Positions 10,209 to 19,537 of a stretch of DNA of 64,000 nucleotides are shown here, in pieces. Origin of the DNA: Selenomonadales bacterium. Its GTDB lineage: Bacteria > Bacillota > Negativicutes > Sporomusales > UBA7701. The translations under genes were made by a program, and so were the position numbers. The stretch is taken from contig JARKNV010000069.1 of the NCBI GenBank assembly GCA_029976065.1, positions 83,692-147,691 on the forward strand, in the 5' to 3' direction. The stretch's first letter is position 1; each line of letters opens with the position of its first letter. The notes under the pieces are model-generated. The model saw nothing but the letters and a program-made list of their open reading frames with translations, searched no databases and was not told the origin of the DNA.

Positions 10209-11740
10209 GGCGCACTCAGGATGCGGTAGACGAGGTCCATGTCGAGGTGGGCGCGGACGTGGGCGGCAAGGCGGTCGTAGCTGCGCTCTTTCTGGCTGCG
10301 GGTGTCGGTGCCGGCTGCCAGGGGGGCGAGGCCTTTGCGGGCGCGGAGGGCGCCGACGACCGCCCGGCGGAAGGCGTCGTTGTCGAAGATGCCGTGGAGG
10401 TAGGTGCCGAGAACGAGGCCGTCGCCGCGGACGGCTCCGTCGCGTTCGCTGACGGGATTGCCGGAGCGGCCGGTGATGGTGAAGGCGGGGGAAACGGGGG
10501 CAAAGAATTCGGTGCGGCCCATGTGGATTTCGTAGCCGGTGAGGCCGCCGGCGGTGAAGGCCAGGCCGAGGAAGGGGTTGGCCTCGCAGCTGGCGGTGGC
10601 CTGGTGGGTTATTTTGTCGGCGGCGAAGGTGGTGACGGCGTCAAGCAGGCCGAGGCCGTCGACGCGGTCGAAGGCCGATTCGGTGTGGTCGGGGTCGCGG
10701 ACTTCGCGGCCGAGCATCTGGTAGCCGCCGCAGATGCCGACGACGGGGGTGCCGGCGGCGGCGAGGGCGGCGATGTCGCGGTCGAAGCCCTGGGCACGCA
10801 GCCACAGCAGATCTTCGGTGGTGTTTTTGCTGCCGGGCAGGATGACGAGGTCGGGGGCGCCGAGCCGCTGTCCGGCGGCGACGTAGCGGACGGCTACGCC
10901 CGGTTCGGCGGCGAGGGCGGCGAAGTCGGTGAAATTGGAGATTTTCGGCAGGCGGAGGACGGCGATGTCGATGTCGGCCGCCCCTCTCCCCTCCCCTGCC
11001 CCGCCCCGCTTGTCGTCGAGGGAGACGGAGTCCTCGTCGTCGATGCCGAGGTCGTCGAGGTGGGGAATCACGCCGACGACGGGCTTGCCGGTCCTGGCCT
11101 CGAGGAAGTCGACCGCCGGCCGGAGAAGGGCGATGTCGCCGCGGAATTTGTTGATGATGATGCCTTTGACGAGGTCGCGCTCGTCAGGCTCGAGCAGTTC
11201 GAGGGTGCCGACGACGGAGGCCAGCGCGCCGCCGCGGTCGATGTCGGCGATGAGCAGCACGGGGGCGGGAGCCAGTTTGGCGATGCGCATGTTGACGATG
11301 TCGTTGGCTTTGAGGTTGACTTCGGCCGGGCTGCCGGCGCCTTCGATGACGACGACGTCGTAGGCGGCCTGGAGGGCGCGCAACGAGGTTTCGACGACGG
11401 CGAGGAGCTCGCGGCTGTGGCCGGCGTGGTACTGGACAGCCGACATGTTGCCGATGGGGCGGCCGAGGACGACGACTTGGGAGGAGGCGTTGCCGGTGGG
11501 TTTGAGGAGAACGGGATTCATCTCGACGGCGGGCTCGATGCCGGCGGCTTCGGCCTGGGCGACCTGGGCGCGGCCCATTTCGCCGCCGCTTTTGGTGACA
11601 TAGGAGTTGAGGGCCATGTTTTGGGCTTTGAAGGGCGCGACGGAGCGGCCGTCCTGGCGGAATATCCGGCAGAGGGCGGTGGCGAGGATGGATTTGCCGA
11701 CATGTGAGGAGGTGCCCTGGAGCATGATTGCTTTTGCCAT
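10202..11740 (-). CDS. cobQ: Cobyric acid synthase
   Basis: MAKAIMLQGTSSHVGKSILATALCRIFRQDG; ICGGYQMLG glutaminase motif. Confidence 0.97.
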   Translation of the reverse strand: MAKAIMLQGTSSHVGKSILATALCRIFRQDGRSVAPFKAQNMALNSYVTKSGGEMGRAQVAQAEAAGIEPAVEMNPVLLKPTGNASSQVVVLGRPIGNMSAVQYHAGHSRELLAVVETSLRALQAAYDVVVIEGAGSPAEVNLKANDIVNMRIAKLAPAPVLLIADIDRGGALASVVGTLELLEPDERDLVKGIIINKFRGDIALLRPAVDFLEARTGKPVVGVIPHLDDLGIDDEDSVSLDDKRGGAGEGRGAADIDIAVLRLPKISNFTDFAALAAEPGVAVRYVAAGQRLGAPDLVILPGSKNTTEDLLWLRAQGFDRDIAALAAAGTPVVGICGGYQMLGREVRDPDHTESAFDRVDGLGLLDAVTTFAADKITHQATASCEANPFLGLAFTAGGLTGYEIHMGRTEFFAPVSPAFTITGRSGNPVSERDGAVRGDGLVLGTYLHGIFDNDAFRRAVVGALRARKGLAPLAAGTDTRSQKERSYDRLAAHVRAHLDMDLVYRILSAPC

Positions 11741-11772
11741 TTATTTGCGCCTCGTTCTGTGCGACCGCCTTT

Positions 11773-12342
11773 TCAGACGGTCGGGATTTTCGCTGCCAGT
11801 TGTTTTATATTTACGGGGATGCCGCTGACGACCAAATAAACCTCGTCGGCGACGGCGGCGAGCTGCTGGTTGGCCAGGCCGGCCAGGTCGCGGTATTCGC
11901 GGGCGAGGGCATTTTCGGGGACGATGCCGGCGCCGACTTCGTTGGTGACGAAAACGACGGTGGCGGCGGCAGCCCGGGCGGCGGCGGCCAGTTTGGCGAT
12001 TTCGCCGGCGATGCGGTTGTGCCGCTCCGCCGGGATGGCGGGGGCCGCGGGGTCGAGCAGGAGGTTGGCTACATAGACGGTGATGCAGTCGAACAGGATT
12101 GCTTCTGCGGATTCGGCCGCGCGGGCGAGGGCCTCGGGGGCGGCCCGGGGGGCTTCGATCGTTTGCCAGGAGGCCGGCCGCCGGGAGCGGTGGAGGGCGA
12201 CGCGGGCCGCCATTTCGGCGTCAAGCGTTTCGGCGGTGGCGATGTAGGCGACGGGGCCGCCGAGGGCGGCGGCGTATTTTTCGGCGAAGGCGGATTTGCC
12301 GCTGCGGGCGCCGCCGGTGACAAGGACGATTTTGCCGTTCAT
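11773..12342 (-). CDS. cobU: Adenosylcobinamide kinase / adenosylcobinamide-phosphate guanylyltransferase
   Basis: MNGKIVLVTGGARSGKSAFAEKYA...VAYIATAETLDAEMAARVALHRSRRPASWQTIE; internal start of the listed 11773..12747 ORF. Confidence 0.95.
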   Translation of the reverse strand: MNGKIVLVTGGARSGKSAFAEKYAAALGGPVAYIATAETLDAEMAARVALHRSRRPASWQTIEAPRAAPEALARAAESAEAILFDCITVYVANLLLDPAAPAIPAERHNRIAGEIAKLAAAARAAAATVVFVTNEVGAGIVPENALAREYRDLAGLANQQLAAVADEVYLVVSGIPVNIKQLAAKIPTV

Positions 12343-13730
12343 CGCTGCTCCCCTTTCGCGGCCCGGAACGCGCGGCATCGGGCGATGAAGCCGGCGGCGG
12401 CGGCGCGGTTGCCGGCAAAGTGCATGTGGAGGTACGCGGCCAGGAGGCTGCCGGCGGCGAAGCCGCCGAGGTAGACGTTGCCTGTGCGCATTTTGCGGAA
12501 CTGGAAGGCCCAGTCGAAATCGTCGGCCGGGCAGGTGAGTTCCATGCGGGAGAAGTGGAATTCGTGGCCGCGGAGAATTTCGCCGGCGCGGCAGAGGACG
12601 TTGTCGCCGAGGGCGGTGGCTTCGACATAGCCGACGGTTTGCAGGCGGCTCTCCATGCGGCAGACGGCGGGCACGAGGCCGACCATCGGGAAGGCGCGGC
12701 CGTCGAAGGCCGCGATTTCCTTCGCCAGGTACATGAGGCCGCCGCATTCGGCGTAGGCGGGCAGGCCGCCGCGGACGGCGCCGCGAATGGCTTCGAGCAT
12801 CGGCGTGTTGGCTGACAGGCGGTGGAGGAACATTTCGGGAAAACCGCCGCCGATGATGAGGCCGTCGACGGCGGGCAGGCCGCGGTCGTTGAGCGGGCTG
12901 AAGGGGACGAGCTCCGCCCCGAGTTCTTCGAGGACGGCGAGGCTTTCCGGATAATAGAAGGTGAAGGCTTCGTCGCGGGCGACGCCGATGCGCACGATTT
13001 TGGCGGCGGCGGCGGCCGGCGGCGGCACCCGGAGCGGCGGAGCGGCGGCGGCGACGCGGATGAGTTCGTCTACGTTGAGGTCGCGGTCGACGGCGGCGCG
13101 CATCAGGTCGACGCGCAGGGCGGCCTCCGATTGCTCGGTGACGGGGGTGAGGCCGAGATGACGCTCGCCGACGCCGAGGCTGTCGTTGCGCTGCAGGCAG
13201 CCGAAAACAGGCAGGCCGAGGCGGCCGAGGGCTTCGGCGACGATGGCCCGGTGGGTTTCGGAGCCGAGGCGGTTGACGATGAAGCCGGCGACGGTGAGCC
13301 CGGGGTCGTAGGTGGCGAAGCCGAGGGCGGTGGCGGCAACGCTTTCGCCGGCCGAGCGGGCGTCGAGGACGACGACCACCGGGGCGCCGAGCGCCCGGGC
13401 GATGGCGGCGGTGCTGCTGATGCCGCCCCGGCCGCCGTCGAACAGGCCCATGACGCCTTCGATGACGGCGATGTCGGCCCCGGCGGCGGTTTTGGCGAAC
13501 AGGGGCACAAGTTCGCCTTCCGGCACGAGCCAGGTGTCGAGGTTGTGGGCGGCTACGCCGCTGGCCAGGCGATGGTAGCCGGGGTCGATGTAGTCGGGGC
13601 CGATCTTGTAGGACTGCACGCGGATGCCCCGCTGCCTGAGGACGGCGAGCAGGCCGGCGACGATGGTGGTTTTGCCGACGCCGCTACTTGTACCGGCTAT
13701 TACTATTCTCGGAATCTGCAACTGCTCCAT
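12339..13730 (-). CDS. cbiA: Cobyrinate a,c-diamide synthase
   Basis: RIVIAGTSSGVGKTTIVAGLLAVLRQRGIRVQSYKIGPDYIDPGYH; AECGGLMYLAKEI. Confidence 0.95.
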   Translation of the reverse strand: MEQLQIPRIVIAGTSSGVGKTTIVAGLLAVLRQRGIRVQSYKIGPDYIDPGYHRLASGVAAHNLDTWLVPEGELVPLFAKTAAGADIAVIEGVMGLFDGGRGGISSTAAIARALGAPVVVVLDARSAGESVAATALGFATYDPGLTVAGFIVNRLGSETHRAIVAEALGRLGLPVFGCLQRNDSLGVGERHLGLTPVTEQSEAALRVDLMRAAVDRDLNVDELIRVAAAAPPLRVPPPAAAAAKIVRIGVARDEAFTFYYPESLAVLEELGAELVPFSPLNDRGLPAVDGLIIGGGFPEMFLHRLSANTPMLEAIRGAVRGGLPAYAECGGLMYLAKEIAAFDGRAFPMVGLVPAVCRMESRLQTVGYVEATALGDNVLCRAGEILRGHEFHFSRMELTCPADDFDWAFQFRKMRTGNVYLGGFAAGSLLAAYLHMHFAGNRAAAAGFIARCRAFRAAKGEQR

Positions 13731-13766
13731 GCAAAAAACCCCTTCGGGAACCTTTTGGAATGCCGC

Positions 13767-13938
13767 GGCCGTTCAAAAGTGCCCAGATGCAAGGCGCCCC
13801 GGAAAAGCGCGCCGCGTACTCGGAATGTACGCAAGCAAGCGCTTTGAGGAGCAAGTGCGCAAGTTCTTAGCGCTTTAGTGCTTAGAACTGCGGCCTGCCC
13901 CTTGCGGGTACGCCGCAGATGGGCGCTTATCAACGGCC
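13767..13938. repeat. Intergenic structured repeat, copy 1 (with module B insertion)
   Basis: GGCCGTTCAAAAGTGCCCAGATGCAAGGCGCCCCGG...GAGGAGC...CGCAGATGGGCGCTTATCAACGGCC; lies between cobO and cbiA inside the operon. Confidence 0.85.
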
Positions 13939-13948
13939 GACTCCGTTT

Positions 13949-14527
13949 TCAATACTCAATGCCGCGGCGGGCGTCGATGCTTAAGTCCTTCATCGGATGT
14001 TTGACGGCTTTGCATATAGTGACACTATCGGCAATCTGTATCAGTTCGTCTGGCATGTGGCGGCCGGTTAGGACGATGGTTGTTTCCGGCGGCCGCGATT
14101 TTACGAGGGCGGTTACCTTCCCGAGGCTTATATGGCCGCGCCGCAGGGCGTGGCTGATTTCGTCGAGGACTAATACGGCGGGCCGCTCGTCCCTTAGGAC
14201 CTGGGCGGCGTATGCGAGCGCCTGGGCGGCGTAAGGGTTGCCCGGCTTTCTATTTTCGCGGAAGCATTCGCCGCATTTGCGGCAGACGGCTTCGCCGCTT
14301 TTGATGCGGGCGGCGAGGGCGCAGCCGTGCCCGAACTGGCGGATGGTGATGGCCGGCAGGTGGAGCTGGGCGAAGAGTTCGCCGCTGTAGCCGCCGCCCT
14401 TCTGGAACTGGACGACGACCGCCCGGCGGCCGCCGGCCGCGGCGGTTACCGCCAGCCCGAGGGCCGCGGTGGTCTTGCCTTTGCCGTCGCCGGTGTAGAT
14501 GATGAGCGGGGCAGGTACGGTGCTCAT
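13949..14527 (-). CDS. cobO: Cob(I)yrinic acid a,c-diamide adenosyltransferase (CobA/CobO type)
   Basis: IYTGDGKGKTTAALGLAVTAAAGGRRAVVVQFQKGG; LDEISHALRRGHI. Confidence 0.93.
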   Translation of the reverse strand: MSTVPAPLIIYTGDGKGKTTAALGLAVTAAAGGRRAVVVQFQKGGGYSGELFAQLHLPAITIRQFGHGCALAARIKSGEAVCRKCGECFRENRKPGNPYAAQALAYAAQVLRDERPAVLVLDEISHALRRGHISLGKVTALVKSRPPETTIVLTGRHMPDELIQIADSVTICKAVKHPMKDLSIDARRGIEY

Positions 14528-14532
14528 GGCGC

Positions 14533-15156
14533 TCAGTCCTGCAGGTAGAGGATGGCGTTGGCGGCGGCGGCGGCGATGGGGCTGCCGCCTTTGGTGCCGG
14601 CAACGGTGATGTAGGGCGCGGGGACGGTGGCGGCCAGCAGTTCCTTCGATTCGGCGGCACCGACGAAGCCGACGGGCACGCCGATGATGGCCGCCGGCCG
14701 GATGCCGGTGTCGGCGATCATTTTCAGCAGCTCGAACAGCGCGGTGGGGGCGTTGCCGATGGCGACGACCGCTCCGTGGAGGCGGGGGCCGAAGGCTCTC
14801 ATCGCGGCCATGGCGCGGGTGATGCCGGCGTTCTTGGCGGCAGCCGCGATTGCCGGGTCGGCGATCAGGCAGTGCACGCTGCCGCCGAGTTCGCCGAGAC
14901 GGCGCTTGTTGATGCCGGTGCGCACCATCTCGACGTCGCAGAAGATGTCGCAGCCGGCTTTGAGGGCCCGGCTCGCGGCCTCGATGGCGAGGGGATGGAT
15001 GCGGATGTGGTTGGCGTAGTCGACGTCGCCGGCGGCGTGAATGATGCGGGAGTATATTTTGGCCGCGGCGGGCGTGAGGTTGAGGCCGGCGAGATGAGAA
15101 GCGATAATCGCCATGCTCCGCTCCTCGATGAGGCCGGGGTCGGTGATGAAGTCCAC
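14533..15156 (-). CDS. cbiC: Cobalt-precorrin-8 methylmutase
   Basis: Precorrin-8X methylmutase motifs (RIIHAAGDVDYANHIRIHPLAI, GNAPTALFELLKMI, GVPVGFVGAAESKELL). Confidence 0.95.
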   Translation of the reverse strand: MDFITDPGLIEERSMAIIASHLAGLNLTPAAAKIYSRIIHAAGDVDYANHIRIHPLAIEAASRALKAGCDIFCDVEMVRTGINKRRLGELGGSVHCLIADPAIAAAAKNAGITRAMAAMRAFGPRLHGAVVAIGNAPTALFELLKMIADTGIRPAAIIGVPVGFVGAAESKELLAATVPAPYITVAGTKGGSPIAAAAANAILYLQD

Positions 15157-15534
15157 TTAATCAGCCTCCCGGATGCGGTCGATGAGAATGTCGGCGATGC
15201 GGGGGTCGGGGCCGATATGGTCGGCCATGGTGACGGCGACGTCGGGGAAACGCTCCTTGAGAGCGGCGATTTCTGCGGGAATGTCGTGCTGGATGTGCAT
15301 GCCGTTGGCGAAGAACATCGGCACAACGACGATTTTGTCCGCGCCGCGGGCGGCGAGACTGGCGACGGCGTCCTCAATGGTGGCGAGCTCAGATTTGCGG
15401 TTCATGATGGCTGTTTCCACCAGGTCGCTGCCGAGGCGCTCTTTGATGATGTCGCTGATGCGGAAGACGACCTGGTTGGCCTCGCCGACGCTGGCGCGGC
15501 TGCCGTGGCCGAGGACTACGACTCCCTGTTTCAT
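15157..15534 (-). CDS. cbiX: Sirohydrochlorin cobaltochelatase
   Basis: GVVVLGHGSRASVGEANQ...IVVVPMFFANGMHIQHDIPAEI; short CbiX. Confidence 0.92.
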   Translation of the reverse strand: MKQGVVVLGHGSRASVGEANQVVFRISDIIKERLGSDLVETAIMNRKSELATIEDAVASLAARGADKIVVVPMFFANGMHIQHDIPAEIAALKERFPDVAVTMADHIGPDPRIADILIDRIREAD

Positions 15535-16295
15535 TTCAAGACCTCCTTGACAAAGTCGCTTACGGAGTCGATATCGGCGGCGATGCGGCTGTACTCGATC
15601 GCCGGCCGGTCGATTACGATGAGGGGCAGGCCGAGTTCCACGGCGGCGCTGAATTTGCTGTCGGCGCCGCCGACTAGGCCGCTGTTCTTGGTGACGATGA
15701 CGTCGGCGGCGTATTCGCGGAAAAGGGCGAGGTTGAGCTGGTGGGAGAACGGTCCCTGCAGGGCGATGATGTCGGCGGGAGCGAAGCCGAGGCGCCGGCA
15801 GACGGTGAGGACCTCGGGTTCGGGCAGGACACGGGCGATAAGGCGCCGGCCGGCCAGCAGGGGTTCGTTCTTGAAGGCTGCCAGGGTGCGGCTGCCGGTG
15901 GCCAGGAAGATGACTTTCCCCAGATCGGCCGCCAGGCGTGCCGCCTGGACGGCATCGGCGGCACGGTGGAGTTTGTCGTAGGCCGGCAGCGGGGCCGGCG
16001 GACGCTCGTAGCGCAGGTAGGGCAGGTCGAGGGCTTCGCAGGCCGCCTGGGCGTTGCGGGAGGCGGTGGCGGCGTAGGGGTGGCTGGCGTCTATCAAGGC
16101 CCGGGCGCCTTCGCTCCTGAGCAGGGCGACGAAGCCGACGGTGTCGCGGCCGCCGGTGTGGACGGTTAGCCCGTCCTGGGCGGCAAGCTTGCGGCCGTAG
16201 TCGGAGACGACGGCAATGCTGACGGGCCAGCCCTGCCGGGCGAGAAAGGCCGCGAGCTCCCTCCCGTCCCTGGTGCCGGCCAGCACGACGATCAC
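15531..16295 (-). CDS. cbiJ: Cobalt-precorrin-6A reductase
   Basis: VLAGTRDGRELAAFLA...IDASHPYAATASRNAQ...YLRYERP. Confidence 0.93.
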   Translation of the reverse strand: MIVVLAGTRDGRELAAFLARQGWPVSIAVVSDYGRKLAAQDGLTVHTGGRDTVGFVALLRSEGARALIDASHPYAATASRNAQAACEALDLPYLRYERPPAPLPAYDKLHRAADAVQAARLAADLGKVIFLATGSRTLAAFKNEPLLAGRRLIARVLPEPEVLTVCRRLGFAPADIIALQGPFSHQLNLALFREYAADVIVTKNSGLVGGADSKFSAAVELGLPLIVIDRPAIEYSRIAADIDSVSDFVKEVLK

Positions 16296-17116
16296 AGCGA
16301 ATACCCCCGCGGGGTTATCATCCGCCCGGCGGCGGTGTATGTGCGGCTGTTGCCGATGATGACGAGGGAGAACATGTCGATGTGCTCGCGGGTGAAGTTT
16401 TCCAGGTCGGAGATGACCATGCTTTCGTTTGGCCGGCTGGCGTGACGGACGATGCCCACCGGCGTGGCCGCCGGCCGGTGCTTGAGGACGATTTCCCGCA
16501 CCTGCTCGATCTGGGTGACCCGGCGGGTGCTCTTGGGGTTATAAAGGGCGATGACGAAGTCGCCGGCGGCGGCCATTTCCGCCCGCTTGACGATCGTGTC
16601 CCAGGGGGTGAGCAGGTCGCTGAGGCTGATGACGGCAAAGTCGTGCATGATGGGCGCGCCGAGGAGAGCCGCGGCGGCGCCGATGGCGCTGATGCCGGGA
16701 ATGATGTCGACTTCGGGCTGGACCGCCGGCGGGTACTTGAAGACGAGTTCGAGCACCAGCCCGGCCATGCCGTAGATGCCGGGGTCGCCGCTGGAAACGA
16801 CGGCGACCCGCCTGCCGGCCATGGCTTCCTCTACGGCCGCCTGGCAGCGGTCGATTTCCTGGGTCATGCCGGTGCCGATTATCTTTTTGCCTGGCAAAAG
16901 GTCGTTTATGAGCGCGAGATAGGTGTCGTAGCCGACGACCGTTTCGGCGGCGGCGATGGCGTCCAGCGCCCGCCGGCTCATGTCGGCGAGGCGGCCGGGG
17001 CCTAGACCGACGACGGCGATTTGACCTCGGCGATGGCCACCGATATTTTGTCGTAGCTCGTTTTGCCCAGCAGGAGCTTGTCTGTTCCCGCCGCTAAGAG
17101 CGCCGCCGCTTCGCAT
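16292..17116 (-). CDS. cbiH: Cobalt-precorrin-3B C17-methyltransferase (N-terminus uncertain; core begins near 17040)
   Basis: GQIAVVGLGPGRLADMSRRALDAIAAAETVVGYDTY; GDPGIYGMAGLV; overlaps the 3' end of cbiG in another frame. Confidence 0.88.
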   Translation of the reverse strand: MRSGGALSGGNRQAPAGQNELRQNIGGHRRGQIAVVGLGPGRLADMSRRALDAIAAAETVVGYDTYLALINDLLPGKKIIGTGMTQEIDRCQAAVEEAMAGRRVAVVSSGDPGIYGMAGLVLELVFKYPPAVQPEVDIIPGISAIGAAAALLGAPIMHDFAVISLSDLLTPWDTIVKRAEMAAAGDFVIALYNPKSTRRVTQIEQVREIVLKHRPAATPVGIVRHASRPNESMVISDLENFTREHIDMFSLVIIGNSRTYTAAGRMITPRGYSL

Positions 17117-18075
17117 ACATTCCCCACTCCAATCTGTTCTTGGACGAATTCCGAGGTTTCGAGTCCATATTGTTCGATGCATTGTTGCAGTTGCTCGTTG
17201 GTGTATGTCCGGAAGGGCACGGCCATCTGTTCCACCATGGCCAGCAGGCCGATTTCGTCGTCCTTGACGGCGGTTGTGGCAATCGTGCCGACACTCTTGA
17301 CACTGCGGCCGATTTTCCTGCAGGCGTCGGTGATGGCGGTGTAAAGGGCGGCGCTGGGCACGCCCCGCCGGCAGCCCACGCCGACGGCGATGGTGGCCGG
17401 CCGCAGGAAGACATGGGGCTTGACCATGTACATTTCTTTGTCGGAGATGACGACGGCGGCGTCGTAGCGGTCGGTGTGGACGAGGTCTTCGCTGGTGACG
17501 AGCATGATGCACTGTTCGGCCGCCAGTTTTACGTAGTGCTCGTAATCGGGCAGGGAGCAGTCGATGAAGAAGATGACCCGCTTGCCGGCGACGAGGGCGG
17601 CGCTGATGTGCTTGAGCTGGTCGAAGGGCTCGATCTCTAGCCCGATGCGGGCGGCGAGCACGTCGGGGGCGGGTTTGTGCTGGATGTCGGTGGCGGTGGT
17701 GATGACCGGTGTGGCGCCCGCCGCTTCGGCGATGACGCGGGTCAGTTCGTTGGCGCCGCCGATGTGGCCGGCGAGCAGGCTGATGGCGTGGCGGCCGGCC
17801 TCGTCCATGACGACGACGGCCGGGTCGTAGCGCTTGTCGCGGATATGGGGGGCGATGACGCGGACGACGATGCCGGTGGCCATAATGAAGACCAGACCGT
17901 TGTATTTGTGGTAGATGTCGGCGACGAGTCCGCTGAGGCTCTCGTAAGTCCGGACGTCGGTCCCCCCCTCCCTGCCGGCCTTGGCGTAGAGGTCGATTTT
18001 GCAGGTGAGCTTGGCGGCCATGGCGGCCGCGAGGCGAGCCCCGTTATCGGTTATGGATATTACTGCGGTTTTCAT
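17002..18075 (-). CDS. cbiG: Cobalt-precorrin-5A hydrolase
   Basis: MKTAVISITDNGARLAAAMAAKL; ATGIVVRVIAPHIRDKRYDPAVVVMDEAGRHAISLLAGHIGGAN; internal start of the listed 17002..18348 ORF. Confidence 0.93.
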   Translation of the reverse strand: MKTAVISITDNGARLAAAMAAKLTCKIDLYAKAGREGGTDVRTYESLSGLVADIYHKYNGLVFIMATGIVVRVIAPHIRDKRYDPAVVVMDEAGRHAISLLAGHIGGANELTRVIAEAAGATPVITTATDIQHKPAPDVLAARIGLEIEPFDQLKHISAALVAGKRVIFFIDCSLPDYEHYVKLAAEQCIMLVTSEDLVHTDRYDAAVVISDKEMYMVKPHVFLRPATIAVGVGCRRGVPSAALYTAITDACRKIGRSVKSVGTIATTAVKDDEIGLLAMVEQMAVPFRTYTNEQLQQCIEQYGLETSEFVQEQIGVGNVCEAAALLAAGTDKLLLGKTSYDKISVAIAEVKSPSSV

Positions 18076-18827
18076 TTTGCCTCCCTGAACATGTGGCCGA
18101 ATTCCGGGGAATAAAGCCTGGACAGCGCGTAGCCGCCGTCCAGACAGCGGCCGACGACGATCATGGCCGTGCGGTCGACGCCCGCCGCTTGGACGGTGCG
18201 GGCGATGGTGGCGAGAGTGCCGCGGTAGATTTTTTCGTCCGGCCAGGAAGCCTTCTGGACAACGGCGATGGGCGTGTCTTCGGGATAGCCGCCGGCAGTG
18301 AGCTCGCCGACGACGCTGTCGAGCATGTGGACGCTGAGGAAGATGCACATCGTGGCCCGGTGGCTGGCCAGTGCCGCCAGTTTCTCCCGCTCCGGCACCG
18401 GGGTGCGGCCTTCGAGGCGGGTGACGATGACGGTCTGGCTGACTTCCGGCAGGGTGTATTCACAACGGAGGGCCGCCGCGGCCGCGAGGAAGGAGCTGAC
18501 GCCGGGAACGACTTCGTAGCCGATGCCGCGGGCGTCGAGGACGTCCATCTGCTCCTTTATGGCGCCGTAGATGCTGGGGTCGCCGGTGTGGAGCCTGACG
18601 ACCAGTTTTTCTTCCCCGACGGCCCGGACGATGGCGGCGATGACTTCGTCGAGGGTCATGGAGGCGCTGTTCATGATTTCGGCGTTCTGTTTGGCGAGTC
18701 TGAGGAGGGCCGGGTTGACGAGCGAGCCGGCGTAGATGATGGTGTCGGCGATGGTCAGCAGGTGCTGGCCTTTGACGGTTATGAGTTCGGGATCGCCGGG
18801 GCCGGCGCCGACGAAATAGACATTCAT
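18072..18827 (-). CDS. cbiF: Cobalt-precorrin-4 C11-methyltransferase
   Basis: MNVYFVGAGPGDPELITVKGQHLLTIADTIIYAGSLVNP; LHTGDPSIYGAI; internal start of the listed ORF. Confidence 0.95.
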   Translation of the reverse strand: MNVYFVGAGPGDPELITVKGQHLLTIADTIIYAGSLVNPALLRLAKQNAEIMNSASMTLDEVIAAIVRAVGEEKLVVRLHTGDPSIYGAIKEQMDVLDARGIGYEVVPGVSSFLAAAAALRCEYTLPEVSQTVIVTRLEGRTPVPEREKLAALASHRATMCIFLSVHMLDSVVGELTAGGYPEDTPIAVVQKASWPDEKIYRGTLATIARTVQAAGVDRTAMIVVGRCLDGGYALSRLYSPEFGHMFREAK

Positions 18828-19537
18828 CCCAGTCCCCCCTTTTTGATCAGAATGAGCGACAGGTAGTCGCGTTTTTTGCCGATGAGGCTGTCGAGGTCGC
18901 GGGTGACGAATTGGTCGGGATAACCGAGCCTGCTGACGAAGACGGCTTTGTCCTTGAGGCCGAGGTCGCCGAGAACGGCGACGATTTCGTCGTATTTGCC
19001 GGCGACTTTCATGAGCACGGCGTTGTCGAAGGCGGCCAGCAGCGGCCGCAGGGCTTCGGGGTCGTCGACGGCCGGGAGGACGGCGAGTTTTTCCGTGCCT
19101 TCGGCGAGGGGAATGTCGAGGTGGGCGGCGGCGGCGGCGAACGAGGTGACGCCGGGGACGCTCTCGACTTCGACGGCCGGCAGGAGGGCGCGGACGCGCT
19201 TGAGGAGGTAGGTGTAGGTGCTGAAAAGCATGGCGTCGCCGATGGTTATGAAGGCAACGTTTTTGCCGGCGGCGAGGCAGGCGGCGATTTTTTCGGCGCC
19301 GCGGCGCCATTCGGCTTCGAGCAGGGCCTTGTCGCGGGTCATGGGGGTGGGCACTTCGATTATTTCCGCGGCGGCGCTGATGTATGTGCCGGCCACTTTG
19401 CGGGCGACGCTTTCGTTGTCGACGGCCGAGCGGGGCAGGCAGACGACATCGGCGGTTTTGAGGAGGGCGGCGGCGCGGAGGGTGAGCAGGTCGGGGTCGC
19501 CCGGCCCGACGCCGATGCCGTAGAATTTGCCGTTCAT
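18824..19537 (-). CDS. cbiL: Cobalt-precorrin-2 C20-methyltransferase
   Basis: MNGKFYGIGVGPGDPDLLTLRAAALLKTADVVCLPRS; TIGDAMLFSTYTYL. Confidence 0.95.
   Translation of the reverse strand: MNGKFYGIGVGPGDPDLLTLRAAALLKTADVVCLPRSAVDNESVARKVAGTYISAAAEIIEVPTPMTRDKALLEAEWRRGAEKIAACLAAGKNVAFITIGDAMLFSTYTYLLKRVRALLPAVEVESVPGVTSFAAAAAHLDIPLAEGTEKLAVLPAVDDPEALRPLLAAFDNAVLMKVAGKYDEIVAVLGDLGLKDKAVFVSRLGYPDQFVTRDLDSLIGKKRDYLSLILIKKGGLG

Noticed and set aside
8754-10229. 491-aa plus-strand ORF opposite cobS/cbiB
   Set aside because: Low-complexity Gly/Glu/Ala-rich antisense translation typical of GC-rich coding DNA; the minus strand encodes recognisable cobS and cbiB
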